Below, piece by piece: positions 1 to 7,600 of a stretch of 22,926 nucleotides of DNA (its first letter is position 1; every line of letters starts with the position of its first letter). The notes under the pieces are model-generated. The model saw only the letters and a list, made by a program, of their open reading frames with translations. It was not told the origin of the DNA and made no database searches. Position numbers and translations under genes: made by a program. This DNA comes from an uncultured Alistipes sp. (GTDB taxonomy: Bacteria > Bacteroidota > Bacteroidia > Bacteroidales > Rikenellaceae), in NCBI GenBank assembly GCA_904502005.1, contig CAJGDC010000029.1, forward strand, positions 1 through 22,926, in the 5' to 3' direction.

Positions 1-1721
1 AAGATTGCGTACTGTGCAGTTGCAGTAAGGCCGTCGCAGATGTTCCACTTAAGGTTGAAGTTACCTGTCATACGGGTTGTTGCAGCCTCACGGTCAAAGA
101 AGTTCTCATAGAACCAAGCAGTCTGCTGGAACTTGTTAGTACCACCGGTGATGTAGTTACCCTCTGTATCGAAGTTACGAGTTGTAGGACCCATCATCAG
201 ACCACGACCGATAGATGTAAAGTAGTCAGAGAATGGTACCTGGCGAACTGAACGAGAGAGGTCGAATGTAGTAGATGCCTCAAGGCGCTTTGAAATCTTG
301 AAGGTAGTGTTACCGTGCATTGTGAACACGTTGTAACCAGAACCTGCGAGGTAACCGTCATCCTCAAGGTAGCTTACAGAAGCTGCGTAGCGAATCTTGT
401 CGTTACCGCCGTTTACACCTACATACTCCTTGTGCCAGAGTGCTGGAGAGTACCACTGGCTCTGGTAGTCAGTATCACGGAAAGTAAGAACCTTGTTAGG
501 ATCGAGTGGGTCAACCATCCACTGCCAGCCCTTCTCTACCTCCTCACCTGGGTTGAGGTAGCGGGTTGTAAACATAGATGTACCGAGGGTGTTACCTGTA
601 CCAGCAGCGTTTGCGCCAGCAAGCTGTGCAGCACCGTCACGAACCTCAGCGAGTGCTGGACGAACCCATGAGAGGAACTCCTTAGCGTTCATCAAATCCC
701 ACTTACGTGAAGCGTTTGACCAACCAACCTGAGCATCGAATACGATCTGTGGACCCTGACCTACTGAACCCTTCTTAGTGGTGATGAGTACTACACCGTT
801 AGATGCACGAGCACCATAGATACCTGCAGAAGCAGCATCCTTAAGTACCTCGATAGACTCGATGTCGTTAGGGTTGATGTCATCCATAGTACGGAGCACA
901 CCATCAACGATAACGATTGGGTCGTTAGACATGTTGATTGATGAACCACCACGGATAAGGAAACGAGGTGCAGAACCTGAAGCAACGTCAGCAGTCTGAA
1001 CACGAAGACCTGCAACCTTACCCTTCAGAGCGTCACCGACATTTGATACTGGAGCGTCGAAGAGCTCAGAACCGTCAATCTTTGACACAGCAGTGGTAAG
1101 GGTACGGCGTGACTGGGTACCGTAACCTACAACGACAACCTCGTCCATTGAGGTTGCTGCCTCCTTAAGTGTAACATTGATTGTTGAGCGACGACCTACA
1201 ACCTCCATAGCATCGGTGTAACCGATATAAGAGAAGCCGAGAGTGTCATTGCTCTTTGCAGTCAGGGAGTAGTTACCTGACATGTCGGTTGTAGTACCCT
1301 GAGTAGTACCCTCAACCCATACAGTAACGCCGATGAGTGGATTACCAGCGGCATCCTTTACTGTACCTGTAACAGTTGCAGTGCGAGCAGGAGCAGCAGC
1401 TACAGCAGCACGCTTTGTTACGATAATGCTCTTGCCATCAACGGTAGTCTCTACGTTCTGGCCAGCAAAAATCTTGCCCAAAACTGAAGAGAGTTCTTCG
1501 TCTTTGGCGTCAATAGTCACAGCGGCGTCCATGTTGACATCGCTGAGCTTAACAGAAATTGAGTAGCCCTGTTTCTGCAGTGACTGAATTGCCTGCTGAA
1601 CAGTTGCGTCCTTCAACTTCAAGTTGACCTTCTGCGCCTCAGCTGAGAGCGGAAGTGCCAACACACACATCGTTAGCAGAATGCTCCACAAACGACGATG
1701 AGAGAAAAATTTTGTTCTCAT
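1..1721 (-). CDS. SusC/RagA-type TonB-dependent outer-membrane receptor with STN signalling domain (partial, 3' end outside window)
   Basis: The minus strand is open from an ATG at 1721 to the window edge (573 codons), roughly the first half of a protein that in this family is about 1000-1100 residues. Residues 1-30 form a signal peptide ending in SAEAQ. Residues 31-104 resemble an STN (secretin/TonB short N-terminal) domain. Residues 114-187 resemble a carboxypeptidase-regulatory-like beta-sandwich (GTVKDAAGNPLIGV). The SusC hallmark DEVVVVGYGTQ lies near 193-203 and leads into the plug domain (IRGGSSINMSNDPIVIVDG), followed by the start of the barrel. SusC proteins import glycans or peptides across the outer membrane with a SusD lipoprotein partner, which would lie beyond the left edge. 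The STN domain indicates that substrate sensing is relayed to the FecR-like protein encoded just upstream, 59 bp away. The substrate cannot be told from this half. Confidence 0.93.
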   Translation of the reverse strand, partial: MRTKFFSHRRLWSILLTMCVLALPLSAEAQKVNLKLKDATVQQAIQSLQKQGYSISVKLSDVNMDAAVTIDAKDEELSSVLGKIFAGQNVETTVDGKSIIVTKRAAVAAAPARTATVTGTVKDAAGNPLIGVTVWVEGTTQGTTTDMSGNYSLTAKSNDTLGFSYIGYTDAMEVVGRRSTINVTLKEAATSMDEVVVVGYGTQSRRTLTTAVSKIDGSELFDAPVSNVGDALKGKVAGLRVQTADVASGSAPRFLIRGGSSINMSNDPIVIVDGVLRTMDDINPNDIESIEVLKDAASAGIYGARASNGVVLITTKKGSVGQGPQIVFDAQVGWSNASRKWDLMNAKEFLSWVRPALAEVRDGAAQLAGANAAGTGNTLGTSMFTTRYLNPGEEVEKGWQWMVDPLDPNKVLTFRDTDYQSQWYSPALWHKEYVGVNGGNDKIRYAASVSYLEDDGYLAGSGYNVFTMHGNTTFKISKRLEASTTFDLSRSVRQVPFSDYFTSIGRGLMMGPTTRNFDTEGNYITGGTNKFQQTAWFYENFFDREAATTRMTGNFNLKWNICDGLTATAQYAI

Positions 1722-1780
1722 AGTGTTAAGTTTTGATTAGAAAATAGGTTAATTATGGTGTATTTAGAATACGCTTGTTA

Positions 1781-2773
1781 TTATTTTATATATAAGTGTA
1801 TCTCGCCATTGCGCCAGTAGTAGCACATCTTACCGCTCTGCTCAAGGGTTGAGAGTATGCGGTCCAGCGACTCGTCATTGACAAAGGCTGAGTAGTAGCG
1901 CTCCTCGGCAAGGGTTGGCTGGTCGATGATTATCCTCACGTCGAACATACGCTCAAGCTGCACGGCTATATCTCCAAGGCGGGAGTTGATAAAGGTGAGG
2001 TTGCGGGCACGGGGGTCGTCGTCAAACATATCCTTCGGGATATTCTCGTAGGTCAGGCGACCAGAGCGTTTATCCACCTTGACAAAGTCACCGGGGCTCA
2101 TCCTGACGGTGCGATTCTGTCGCATATTCTTGGTCTCCATATCTACAGAGCCCTCAAGCAGCATAACCTCCACCTCGCTATTTGAGTCGTATGAGCGGAT
2201 ATTGAACTGTGTACCGTGGACAACCACATCGACCTGCTCGGCTGAGACAATGAAGCGGTGCATCTCGTCCTTAGCGATATTGGCATACGCCTCACCAGAG
2301 AGGTAGACGCGGCGCACGTCGTCGGTAAATTTGCTTGGATAGATAAGTCGGCTACCTGGAGCCAGGCGGAGCGTTGAACCATCCGACAGCTCAACTGTGC
2401 GGCTCTCGCCCCTGCTGGTATAGACCTCACACCACTCTGCACGCGTAGAGCTTGCGTCAACGGCAATCTTCACGATAGAGACGACAGCCAGCGCAACAAT
2501 AGCCACAGCGGCCACCCTCATAAAGAGATTTGCCAGAGCAACACGGCGAATCTTACCCTCACTGCGGTGAATCCTCGACTCAACCTCCTCGTAACTGCGG
2601 CGTATATGGTGCTTACTCACCTGCGGCACAATGCTCTCCCACTCACCACGGAGCAGACCATCCTTCTGCTCAGCATCCTGCTCGGCAGTGAACCAATCTG
2701 CAAAATCCTTGCACACATCGTCCTGATACTGATGCAGCAGATAGTAGTTTATTATTCTCTTAATTTTAGACAT
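1781..2773 (-). CDS. FecR-family anti-sigma factor
   Basis: This 330-residue inner-membrane protein relays the receptor signal to an ECF sigma factor. Residues 1-80 are a charged cytoplasmic segment of the kind that binds sigma. Residues 85-105 are one hydrophobic membrane helix. Residues 117-215 match a periplasmic FecR domain (VELSDGSTLRLAPGSRL, RVYLSGEAYANI, VHGTQFNIRSY, LLEGSV). Residues 258-328 match the DUF4974-type C-terminal domain (LTFINSRLGDIAVQLERMF) that contacts the receptor STN domain. The reading frame extends nine codons upstream to a GTG at 2800. I chose the ATG at 2773 because AGGA sits a few bases before it and MSKIKRI is a normal family start. Its neighbours are the receptor downstream and the sigma factor diverging upstream. 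The sensed ligand is unknown. Confidence 0.92.
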   Translation of the reverse strand: MSKIKRIINYYLLHQYQDDVCKDFADWFTAEQDAEQKDGLLRGEWESIVPQVSKHHIRRSYEEVESRIHRSEGKIRRVALANLFMRVAAVAIVALAVVSIVKIAVDASSTRAEWCEVYTSRGESRTVELSDGSTLRLAPGSRLIYPSKFTDDVRRVYLSGEAYANIAKDEMHRFIVSAEQVDVVVHGTQFNIRSYDSNSEVEVMLLEGSVDMETKNMRQNRTVRMSPGDFVKVDKRSGRLTYENIPKDMFDDDPRARNLTFINSRLGDIAVQLERMFDVRIIIDQPTLAEERYYSAFVNDESLDRILSTLEQSGKMCYYWRNGEIHLYIK

Positions 2774-2869
2774 AGTATTCCTATTGTATATATAAGACAC
2801 ACAACCCCACTAATACACCCAATCGAAAAAAATTTTTATCGTTTAGGAGTAAATCTTAAATAAAATGTC

Positions 2870-2877
2870 TATATTTG
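2870..2877 (+). promoter_or_regulatory. Putative -7 box of the ECF sigma factor gene
   Basis: TATATTTG matches the Bacteroidales -7 consensus TAnnTTTG and lies 19 bp before the sigma ATG. No clean TTTG -33 box is seen at the usual 19-21 bp spacing, so the site is plausible but not strong. It lies in the 123-bp gap between the divergent anti-sigma and sigma genes. Confidence 0.45.
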
Positions 2878-2896
2878 TGATAAAGTGTAACTACTT

Positions 2897-3475
2897 ATGG
2901 TATTAGACATCAACACAGCAATCATTAAGCGACTCTCTGAGGGTGATCAGGGGGCTTATCGTATTGTGTTTGAACACTACTACCCTCGCGTGTGGGAGTT
3001 CGTCCGCCGAATGGTCAAGTCGGAGAGCCTCGCCGAGGATGTTACACAGGATATTTTTGTCAAGATTTGGGAGCGCCGCGAGATGTTTGGCGTTGAGGTT
3101 CACTCATTTAGCAACTACCTCTATGTCATGTCGCGCAATGCGGCAATCAACGCCCTGCGCCATAGCGACCGCATAACCCCACTTGCCGAGGATGCTATTC
3201 TGAGCATCGATAACCACTCCGTTGAGGAGGACTACTACGCCCGTGAGAAGGAGCTCATTATCCGCCTTACCGTCTGCCGTATGCCCGAGCAACGCCGTAA
3301 GATATTCGAGATGAGCCGATATATGGGTATGGATAACCAAACCATCGCCCACACCCTCAACATCTCTAAAAAGACCGTCGAGAACCACCTCACCCTCGCC
3401 CTCAAAACCCTGCGCTCCGTGCTCACCGCATGGATTTCACTTATCACAATCGGGGGGGGGATTTTAGGACTATAA
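2897..3475 (+). CDS. ECF RNA polymerase sigma factor, Bacteroides type
   Basis: This 192-residue sigma-70 family protein has only regions 2 and 4. Region 2 spans about 20-90 (FEHYYPRVWEFVRRMV, then SLAEDVTQDIFVKIWERRE). Region 4 spans about 122-175, with the helix-turn-helix around MDNQTIAHTLNISKKTVENH. Such proteins direct RNA polymerase to nutrient-uptake genes once released from a FecR-type anti-sigma factor, and the only candidate partner in the window is the divergent gene to its left. In the usual Bacteroides order sigma, anti-sigma and receptor point the same way, so the head-to-head arrangement here is uncommon. Two oddities are visible at the 3' end: a hydrophobic 17-residue tail (176-192) and a run of nine G at 3452-3460 encoding its three glycines. 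Confidence 0.93.
   Translation: MVLDINTAIIKRLSEGDQGAYRIVFEHYYPRVWEFVRRMVKSESLAEDVTQDIFVKIWERREMFGVEVHSFSNYLYVMSRNAAINALRHSDRITPLAEDAILSIDNHSVEEDYYAREKELIIRLTVCRMPEQRRKIFEMSRYMGMDNQTIAHTLNISKKTVENHLTLALKTLRSVLTAWISLITIGGGILGL
3452..3460 (+). repeat. G9 homopolymer inside the sigma factor 3' end
   Basis: Nine consecutive G encode Gly-Gly-Gly a few codons before the stop. Losing one G would end the protein almost at once (stop at TTTTAG). Gaining one would replace the last four residues with about 37 residues read through the GTTCGG repeats to the TAA near 3572. Homopolymer tracts of this length can be slippage-prone, but nothing here shows actual variation. Confidence 0.6.
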
Positions 3476-3480
3476 CTTTG

Positions 3481-3720
3481 AACCGTTATCCGAGCGAACG
3501 AACAAGACCGAACAGACCCGAACGCCCCTGTTCGGTTGTTCGGTTGTTCGGTTGTTCGGTTTTCTATCTGTAACTAGCTACCCGTTGCCACATCTGCCAC
3601 TTGTATAACACTTGACACATTGTGCCACATTTTTTGCCACTGCCACACTGTTACACACCCCTGTGGCAATGTGGCAATGTGGCATTTCAGCCGTTAGCCG
3701 TTAGCCATTAGCTTTTGGCC
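3481..3720. repeat. Left arm of a composite inverted repeat
   Basis: From left to right the arm contains: GTTCGG/CCGAAC words (3497-3560); nonamers of the type TGCCACATC (in phase from 3586 to about 3621); TTACACACCCCTGTGGCA with TGTGGCAA repeats (3651-3684); and GTTAGCC words ending in CATTAGC (3692-3712). The right arm carries the same classes in the same order on the opposite strand. The longest exact match I found is 26 bp, 3519-3544 against the reverse complement of 4281-4306. The CCGAAC/GTTCGG part can fold into a hairpin followed by TTTT (3556-3561), so it may also terminate sigma factor transcription. Confidence 0.7.
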
Positions 3721-3730
3721 TTATAGAGGT

Positions 3731-3745
3731 GTCGCCTGCGGCGAC
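3731..3745. repeat. Palindrome GTCGCC-TGC-GGCGAC
   Basis: A perfect 6-bp stem with a 3-base loop in the spacer between the repeat arms. It is GC-rich in a surrounding AT-rich stretch. It is one of two adjacent short palindromes flanked by TTAGCC/GGCCAAT words in opposite orientations. Confidence 0.6.
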
Positions 3746-3753
3746 TTATGTTA

Positions 3754-3768
3754 ATCCGCGTAGCGGAT
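3754..3768. repeat. Palindrome ATCCGC-GTA-GCGGAT
   Basis: A perfect 6-bp stem with a 3-base loop, 8 bp after the preceding palindrome. The pair is enclosed by TTAGCCATTAGC...GGCC on the left (to 3720) and GCCAATGGCCAATGGCTAAT on the right (from 3780), which are roughly inverted relative to each other. Confidence 0.6.
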
Positions 3769-3855
3769 ACCACAAAAAAGCCAATGGCCAATGGCTAATA
3801 GCTAATAGCTATCTTATATATCTAAATATAATTATTTTCTTAAACGCGTAACTAT

Positions 3856-4026
3856 CTGTATATATGTTGGTAACTACAGATAATTACCTGCGTAGATACT
3901 TGGCATAGATATATACAGCCTAACTATTTAAGGCTGTGTTTATGGAGCTACGGCACAACATCTACAGATGTAAAAATAGTAGCTAAATCAGGCTCGGTAA
4001 TCACCTAATTTACCAACCTACCGAGC
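3856..4026. other. Cluster of inverted repeats in the central spacer; possible structured RNA or DNA
   Basis: No reading frame is convincing here. A perfect 10-bp inverted repeat, CTGTATATAT (3856-3865) with ATATATACAG (3909-3918), encloses a smaller GGTAA/TTACC pair. Next come ACAGCCT (3915-3921) with AGGCTGT (3931-3937), the palindrome ACATCTACAGATGT (3958-3971), and GCTCGGTA (3992-3999) with TACCGAGC (4019-4026). The first and second pairs share bases 3915-3918, so they cannot form together. I see no promoter for a transcript and cannot assign a strand or known RNA family. Confidence 0.4.
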
Positions 4027-4057
4027 ACATCGTTAGGCTCGCTTGAGCTATGCTGTT

Positions 4058-4390
4058 GCTAATAGCTAACTGCCAACAGCTAAAGAGCCATTTTGTAACA
4101 TTGTAACATTGCCACATTGTAACAGGGGCGTGTAACCGATGTGGCAAGTGACAACAATGTGGCAGATGTGACACAAGTGACAGATGTTACAGATGTTGCA
4201 AGCGTGGCAGATGTGATAGATGTGATAGATGTGATAGACGTGATAGACGATATAGACGTAACTATACCGAACAACCGAACACCGAACAACCGAACAGGGG
4301 CGTTCGCCTTGTTCGGTTTTGTTCGGTTCATGTTCGGTTTTGTTCGGTCTTGTTCGCACCCGTGTTCGTTCGCTTGTTCGGACAGTATCC
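4058..4390. repeat. Right arm of the composite inverted repeat
   Basis: Read on the minus strand, this arm repeats the left arm's order: GTTCGG words (4390 to about 4266), TGCCACATC-type nonamers (4263 to 4138), a CGCCCCTGT core flanked by TGTAACAT/TGCCACAT words (about 4137 to 4094), and GTTAGC/TATTAGC words (about 4080 to 4058). It is longer than the left arm because the nonamer block is expanded. About 340 bp separate the arms. No transposase or integrase gene is present between or beside them. Confidence 0.7.
4138..4263. repeat. Tandem array with 9-bp period (14 units)
   Basis: Fourteen consecutive nonamers stay in exact 9-bp register from GATGTGGCA at 4138 to GACGTAACT ending at 4263. 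Units drift gradually, for example GATGTGGCA, GATGTGACA, GATGTTACA, GATGTGATA (three identical in a row), then GACGTGATA. Because 9 is a multiple of 3, every frame over the array encodes three-residue repeats, which explains the low-complexity open frames here. I do not regard any of them as genes. Confidence 0.85.
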
Positions 4391-4555
4391 AATTCCAGTA
4401 TTGTTGTGTCCATTTGCGGTATCGGAAGTGTCCAAATTTGGTATTGTGGTGTCTAAATGCGGTAGTATAATATCCAATTTCGGCATTGCCGTGTCCATTT
4501 GTGGTATTGGAGGTGTCCAAATTCGGTATTATGGTGTCTAAATTTGGCATTGCGG
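4384..4555. repeat. Degenerate tandem array with about 21-bp period (8 units)
   Basis: Eight units resembling TGTCCAAATTTGGTATTG plus three further bases run head to tail with occasional one-base insertions. Unit starts are recognisable by TGTCC, TGTCT or TATCC, each followed by a TTGG/GCGG step and ATTG. The array ends about 40 bp before the -33 element of the next gene. There are no unique spacers, so this is not a CRISPR array. It could be neutral satellite DNA or a repeated protein-binding site; the sequence does not decide. Confidence 0.75.
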
Positions 4556-4596
4556 GGAGGGTTTGCGTGCGCAGGCGTGGGAAGAGCGGTACTATT

Positions 4597-4628
4597 TTTG
4601 GGTTTCTGCAAAAAATTTACTACCTTTG
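4597..4628 (+). promoter_or_regulatory. Promoter of the DUF2723-cysS unit
   Basis: TTTG at 4597-4600 and TACCTTTG at 4621-4628, separated by exactly 20 bp, fit the Bacteroidales -33/-7 pattern (TTTG, 19-21 bp, TAnnTTTG). Transcription would begin a few bases before the ATG at 4648. This argues against the reading frame's upstream extension to 4486, which would start before the promoter. Confidence 0.7.
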
Positions 4629-4647
4629 TACGATTATTAGGATAACT

Positions 4648-7600
4648 ATGGATTTTCAGAGATTTAACAAGTTAAATAGGTGGACCGGCTGGGGCGTTTT
4701 TGCTGTGGCGGCGTTGGTCTATCTACTTACTATAGAGCCGAGTACGAGTCTTTGGGACTGCTCGGAGTTTATCGCTACGTCTTACAAGCTCGAGGTGGGT
4801 CATCCCCCTGGGGCACCGCTCTTTATGCTCTTGGCGCGTGTAGCTACGATGCTTGCACCCTCGCCATATTATGTTCCGCACCTGGTTAATGGCATGAATG
4901 CCCTTGCTAGTGCCTTCTGTATCCTTTTCCTATTCTGGACTATTACACACATTACTCGTAGGTTATATACCCGCGGTAATCAACCACTTTCGGAGGCCAA
5001 GGGGTATGCTGTGCTGGGTGCTGGAACTATTGGCGCACTTGCCTACACTTTTACCGACACCTTCTGGTTTTCGGCTGTGGAGGGCGAGGTCTACGCACTC
5101 TCGTCGATGTTTACCGCCCTGGTTGTGTGGCTGATGCTCCGCTGGGAGGAGGAGGCAGAGAGTAGCCACTCGTGGCGTTGGATTATACTTATCGCCTACC
5201 TTATGGGTCTGAGCATCGGTGTGCATATCCTCAACCTGCTCACAATCCCTGCGTTGGTGTTTATCTACTACTTCCGCACCACCAAGGCCGTGACGTGGAA
5301 GGGGCTTATCTACGCAACCCTTATTGCGGGCGCTATTCTGCTGGCTATCAACGGCATAATCATACCATATACTGTCTACATCGGCATGCATGTGGATATT
5401 TGGTTTGTGAACTCTCTGGGTCTACCGGTCAATACGGGCATTGTGGTCTTTGTGCTTCTGATGTTCGCGGCGCTGGGCTGGGCTATCTACTACACCCACA
5501 CCCGTGGCAAGAGGCTGCTCAATATGGTTGCCGTGTGCGTTACGATGATTATGCTCGGCTTCTCCTCTTACGCCTCGGTCACTATCCGCGCACTGGCAAA
5601 TCCGCCAATGAACTCCAACAATCCGAACAACCCTGCCGCGCTACTCTCGGTGCTCAACCGCGACCAGTATGGTAATCGTCCACTGATTTACGGAGCATCT
5701 TATGCCGCGCCGATTGAGAGCTATACCGAAAAGACGGTCTACAACTACAACCCCGCAACAAAGCAGTACGACGAGCTGACTACGGTTGATAAGTATGTCT
5801 ACCCTGACCGCTTTATGCACCTGTTCCCACGAATGTGGAACTACCTGAAGAAGGAGCACGACTACAAGCCTTGGGCAGCCTACCGCACAAAGGAGGATTT
5901 TGTTCGTGACGAGGAGGGAAATATCCAGCGTGACGAGAGTGGTCGTCCAATACGCCAAACCGTTATGGACTACGGTCAGAAGGTGCGCTACCACGACGGC
6001 TACGAGACACAGACCATCACCGAGCCAACCTTTTTGGAGAATCTGCACTACTTCTTCTCCTACCAACTTAACTACATGTACTGGCGCTACTTCCTCTGGA
6101 ACTTTGTGGGTCGTCAGGATGATATACAGGCTGAGGGTGTGACACTTACACACGGCAACTGGCTCTCGGGTATCGACTTTATTGACGAGCTCTACCTCGG
6201 TCCGCAGGATAATCTACCTGCCGAGATGGAGAATAACCGCGCAAGGAACACCTACTACTTCCTGCCATTCATCCTCGGTCTTGTGGGTCTAATCTACCAG
6301 CTCAACCGCGACAAGCGAGGCTTTACAATCGTGATGTGGCTCTTCATAATGATGGGTATCGCGCTGGTTGTCTACTTCAACTCTTCGCCTGGCGAGGTGC
6401 GCGAGCGAGACTACGTATATGCCGGTTCGTTCTACGCCTTCTGTATCTGGATTGGTATCGGCGTGCTGGCTATCTATGAGGCCCTCTGCTCACTACTCAA
6501 GGACCACGAGCGTGGTGCCGCTATTGCTGCTACGCTTATTGCCGCCGTGGTGCCGGGTATCCTCTGCGCCGAGAACTGGGATGACCACGACCGCTCTGGC
6601 AGAACATGGGCACGCGATACGGGACATAACTACCTCAACTCTATAGTTCAGAAAGAGGGTGTCAGCCCAATAATCGTAAACTATGGTGACAACGACACCT
6701 TCCCACTATGGTTTGCGCAGGAGGTGGATGGCGTGCGTACCGATGTGCGAATAATGAATAGCAGCTACCTTGATGGCGAGTGGTATGTAGACGAGATGAA
6801 GTGCAAGGCAAACGACGCCGACGGCATCCCATTCTCCCTGCCACGCGAGAAGTACACCTTCGTAAACGACTGGATTCCAGTCATCGAGAAGCTCGATAGA
6901 GTTGTCGATGCAAAGGAGGTTATGGAGTTTATCCGTAGCAACGACAAGGGCTCTAAGTACGACATTGGCATGGGTGAGCCTGTAGACTATATCCCTACCA
7001 AGCGCATTGCCCTGCCTGTAGATAAGGATGCCGCAATCGCATCGGGCATTGTCAAGGAGTCTGAGCGCGACTTTATGGTCGATACGGTCTATATCAACCT
7101 CAAGAAGAGCTCCCTCTCTCGCTCGGAGCTTATGCTGCTCGATATGTTCGCTAACTTTGACTGGAAGCGCCCAATCTACTTCACGCAGGCATATATGCTC
7201 AACGCCTTTGGACTTGTGGACTACCTACAGTTTGACGGCTATGCATACCGCTTCGTGCCAATCCTCACCCCTCTGCAGGATAGCTGGGAGGTGGGCCGTG
7301 TAGATGCAGATTACGCCTACGATGTGCTGATGAATAAGACCAAGTATGGCGGCGTGAGCAACCCGAAGGTCTATGTAGACTCCTTTATGCAGCACAACAT
7401 TATGGTTGCCCGTACCCGTGAGGCCTTTGCCCGCGTGGCTAAGCAGTTCATCCTCTCGGAGCAGTACGATAAGGCAGAGCAACTCCTTGACCGCGGTCTT
7501 GAGGTGCTGCCAGTGAATCAAGTGCGCTTTACAATGGAGAACACCTATCCGTTCCTGGAGGGATACTACTCTCTCGGTGCTGACGAGAAGGGCGACAATC

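Noticed and set aside
315..671. 118-codon plus-strand open frame at the left edge
   Set aside because: It is antisense to the SusC-like receptor, whose frame is open throughout and has clear domain matches.
2774..2800. GTG start nine codons upstream for the anti-sigma factor
   Set aside because: The ATG at 2773 has AGGA a few bases before it and gives a normal family N-terminus; the extra residues YIYNRNT look like untranslated AT-rich DNA. It is not excluded absolutely.
3481..4390. Insertion sequence with terminal inverted repeats
   Set aside because: No transposase frame lies between the arms, the arms are themselves tandem repeats, and no target-site duplication could be identified.
4080..4550. 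Open frames on both strands over the repeat arrays (for example 4141-4470 plus, 4080-4550 minus)
   Set aside because: They encode three- and seven-residue repeats that follow directly from the 9-bp and 21-bp periods; no start signal or non-repetitive coding character.
4384..4555. Possible CRISPR array
   Set aside because: The units are contiguous, with no unique spacers, and no cas genes are present.
4486..4647. Upstream extension of the DUF2723 reading frame to an ATG at 4486
   Set aside because: It lies before a good promoter (4597-4628), encodes only the 21-bp repeats, and the family start MDFQRFNKLNRWTGW fits the ATG at 4648.
5641..6153. 170-codon open frame antisense to the DUF2723 gene
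   Set aside because: The opposite strand carries a continuous, family-consistent protein; no promoter or motif supports this one.
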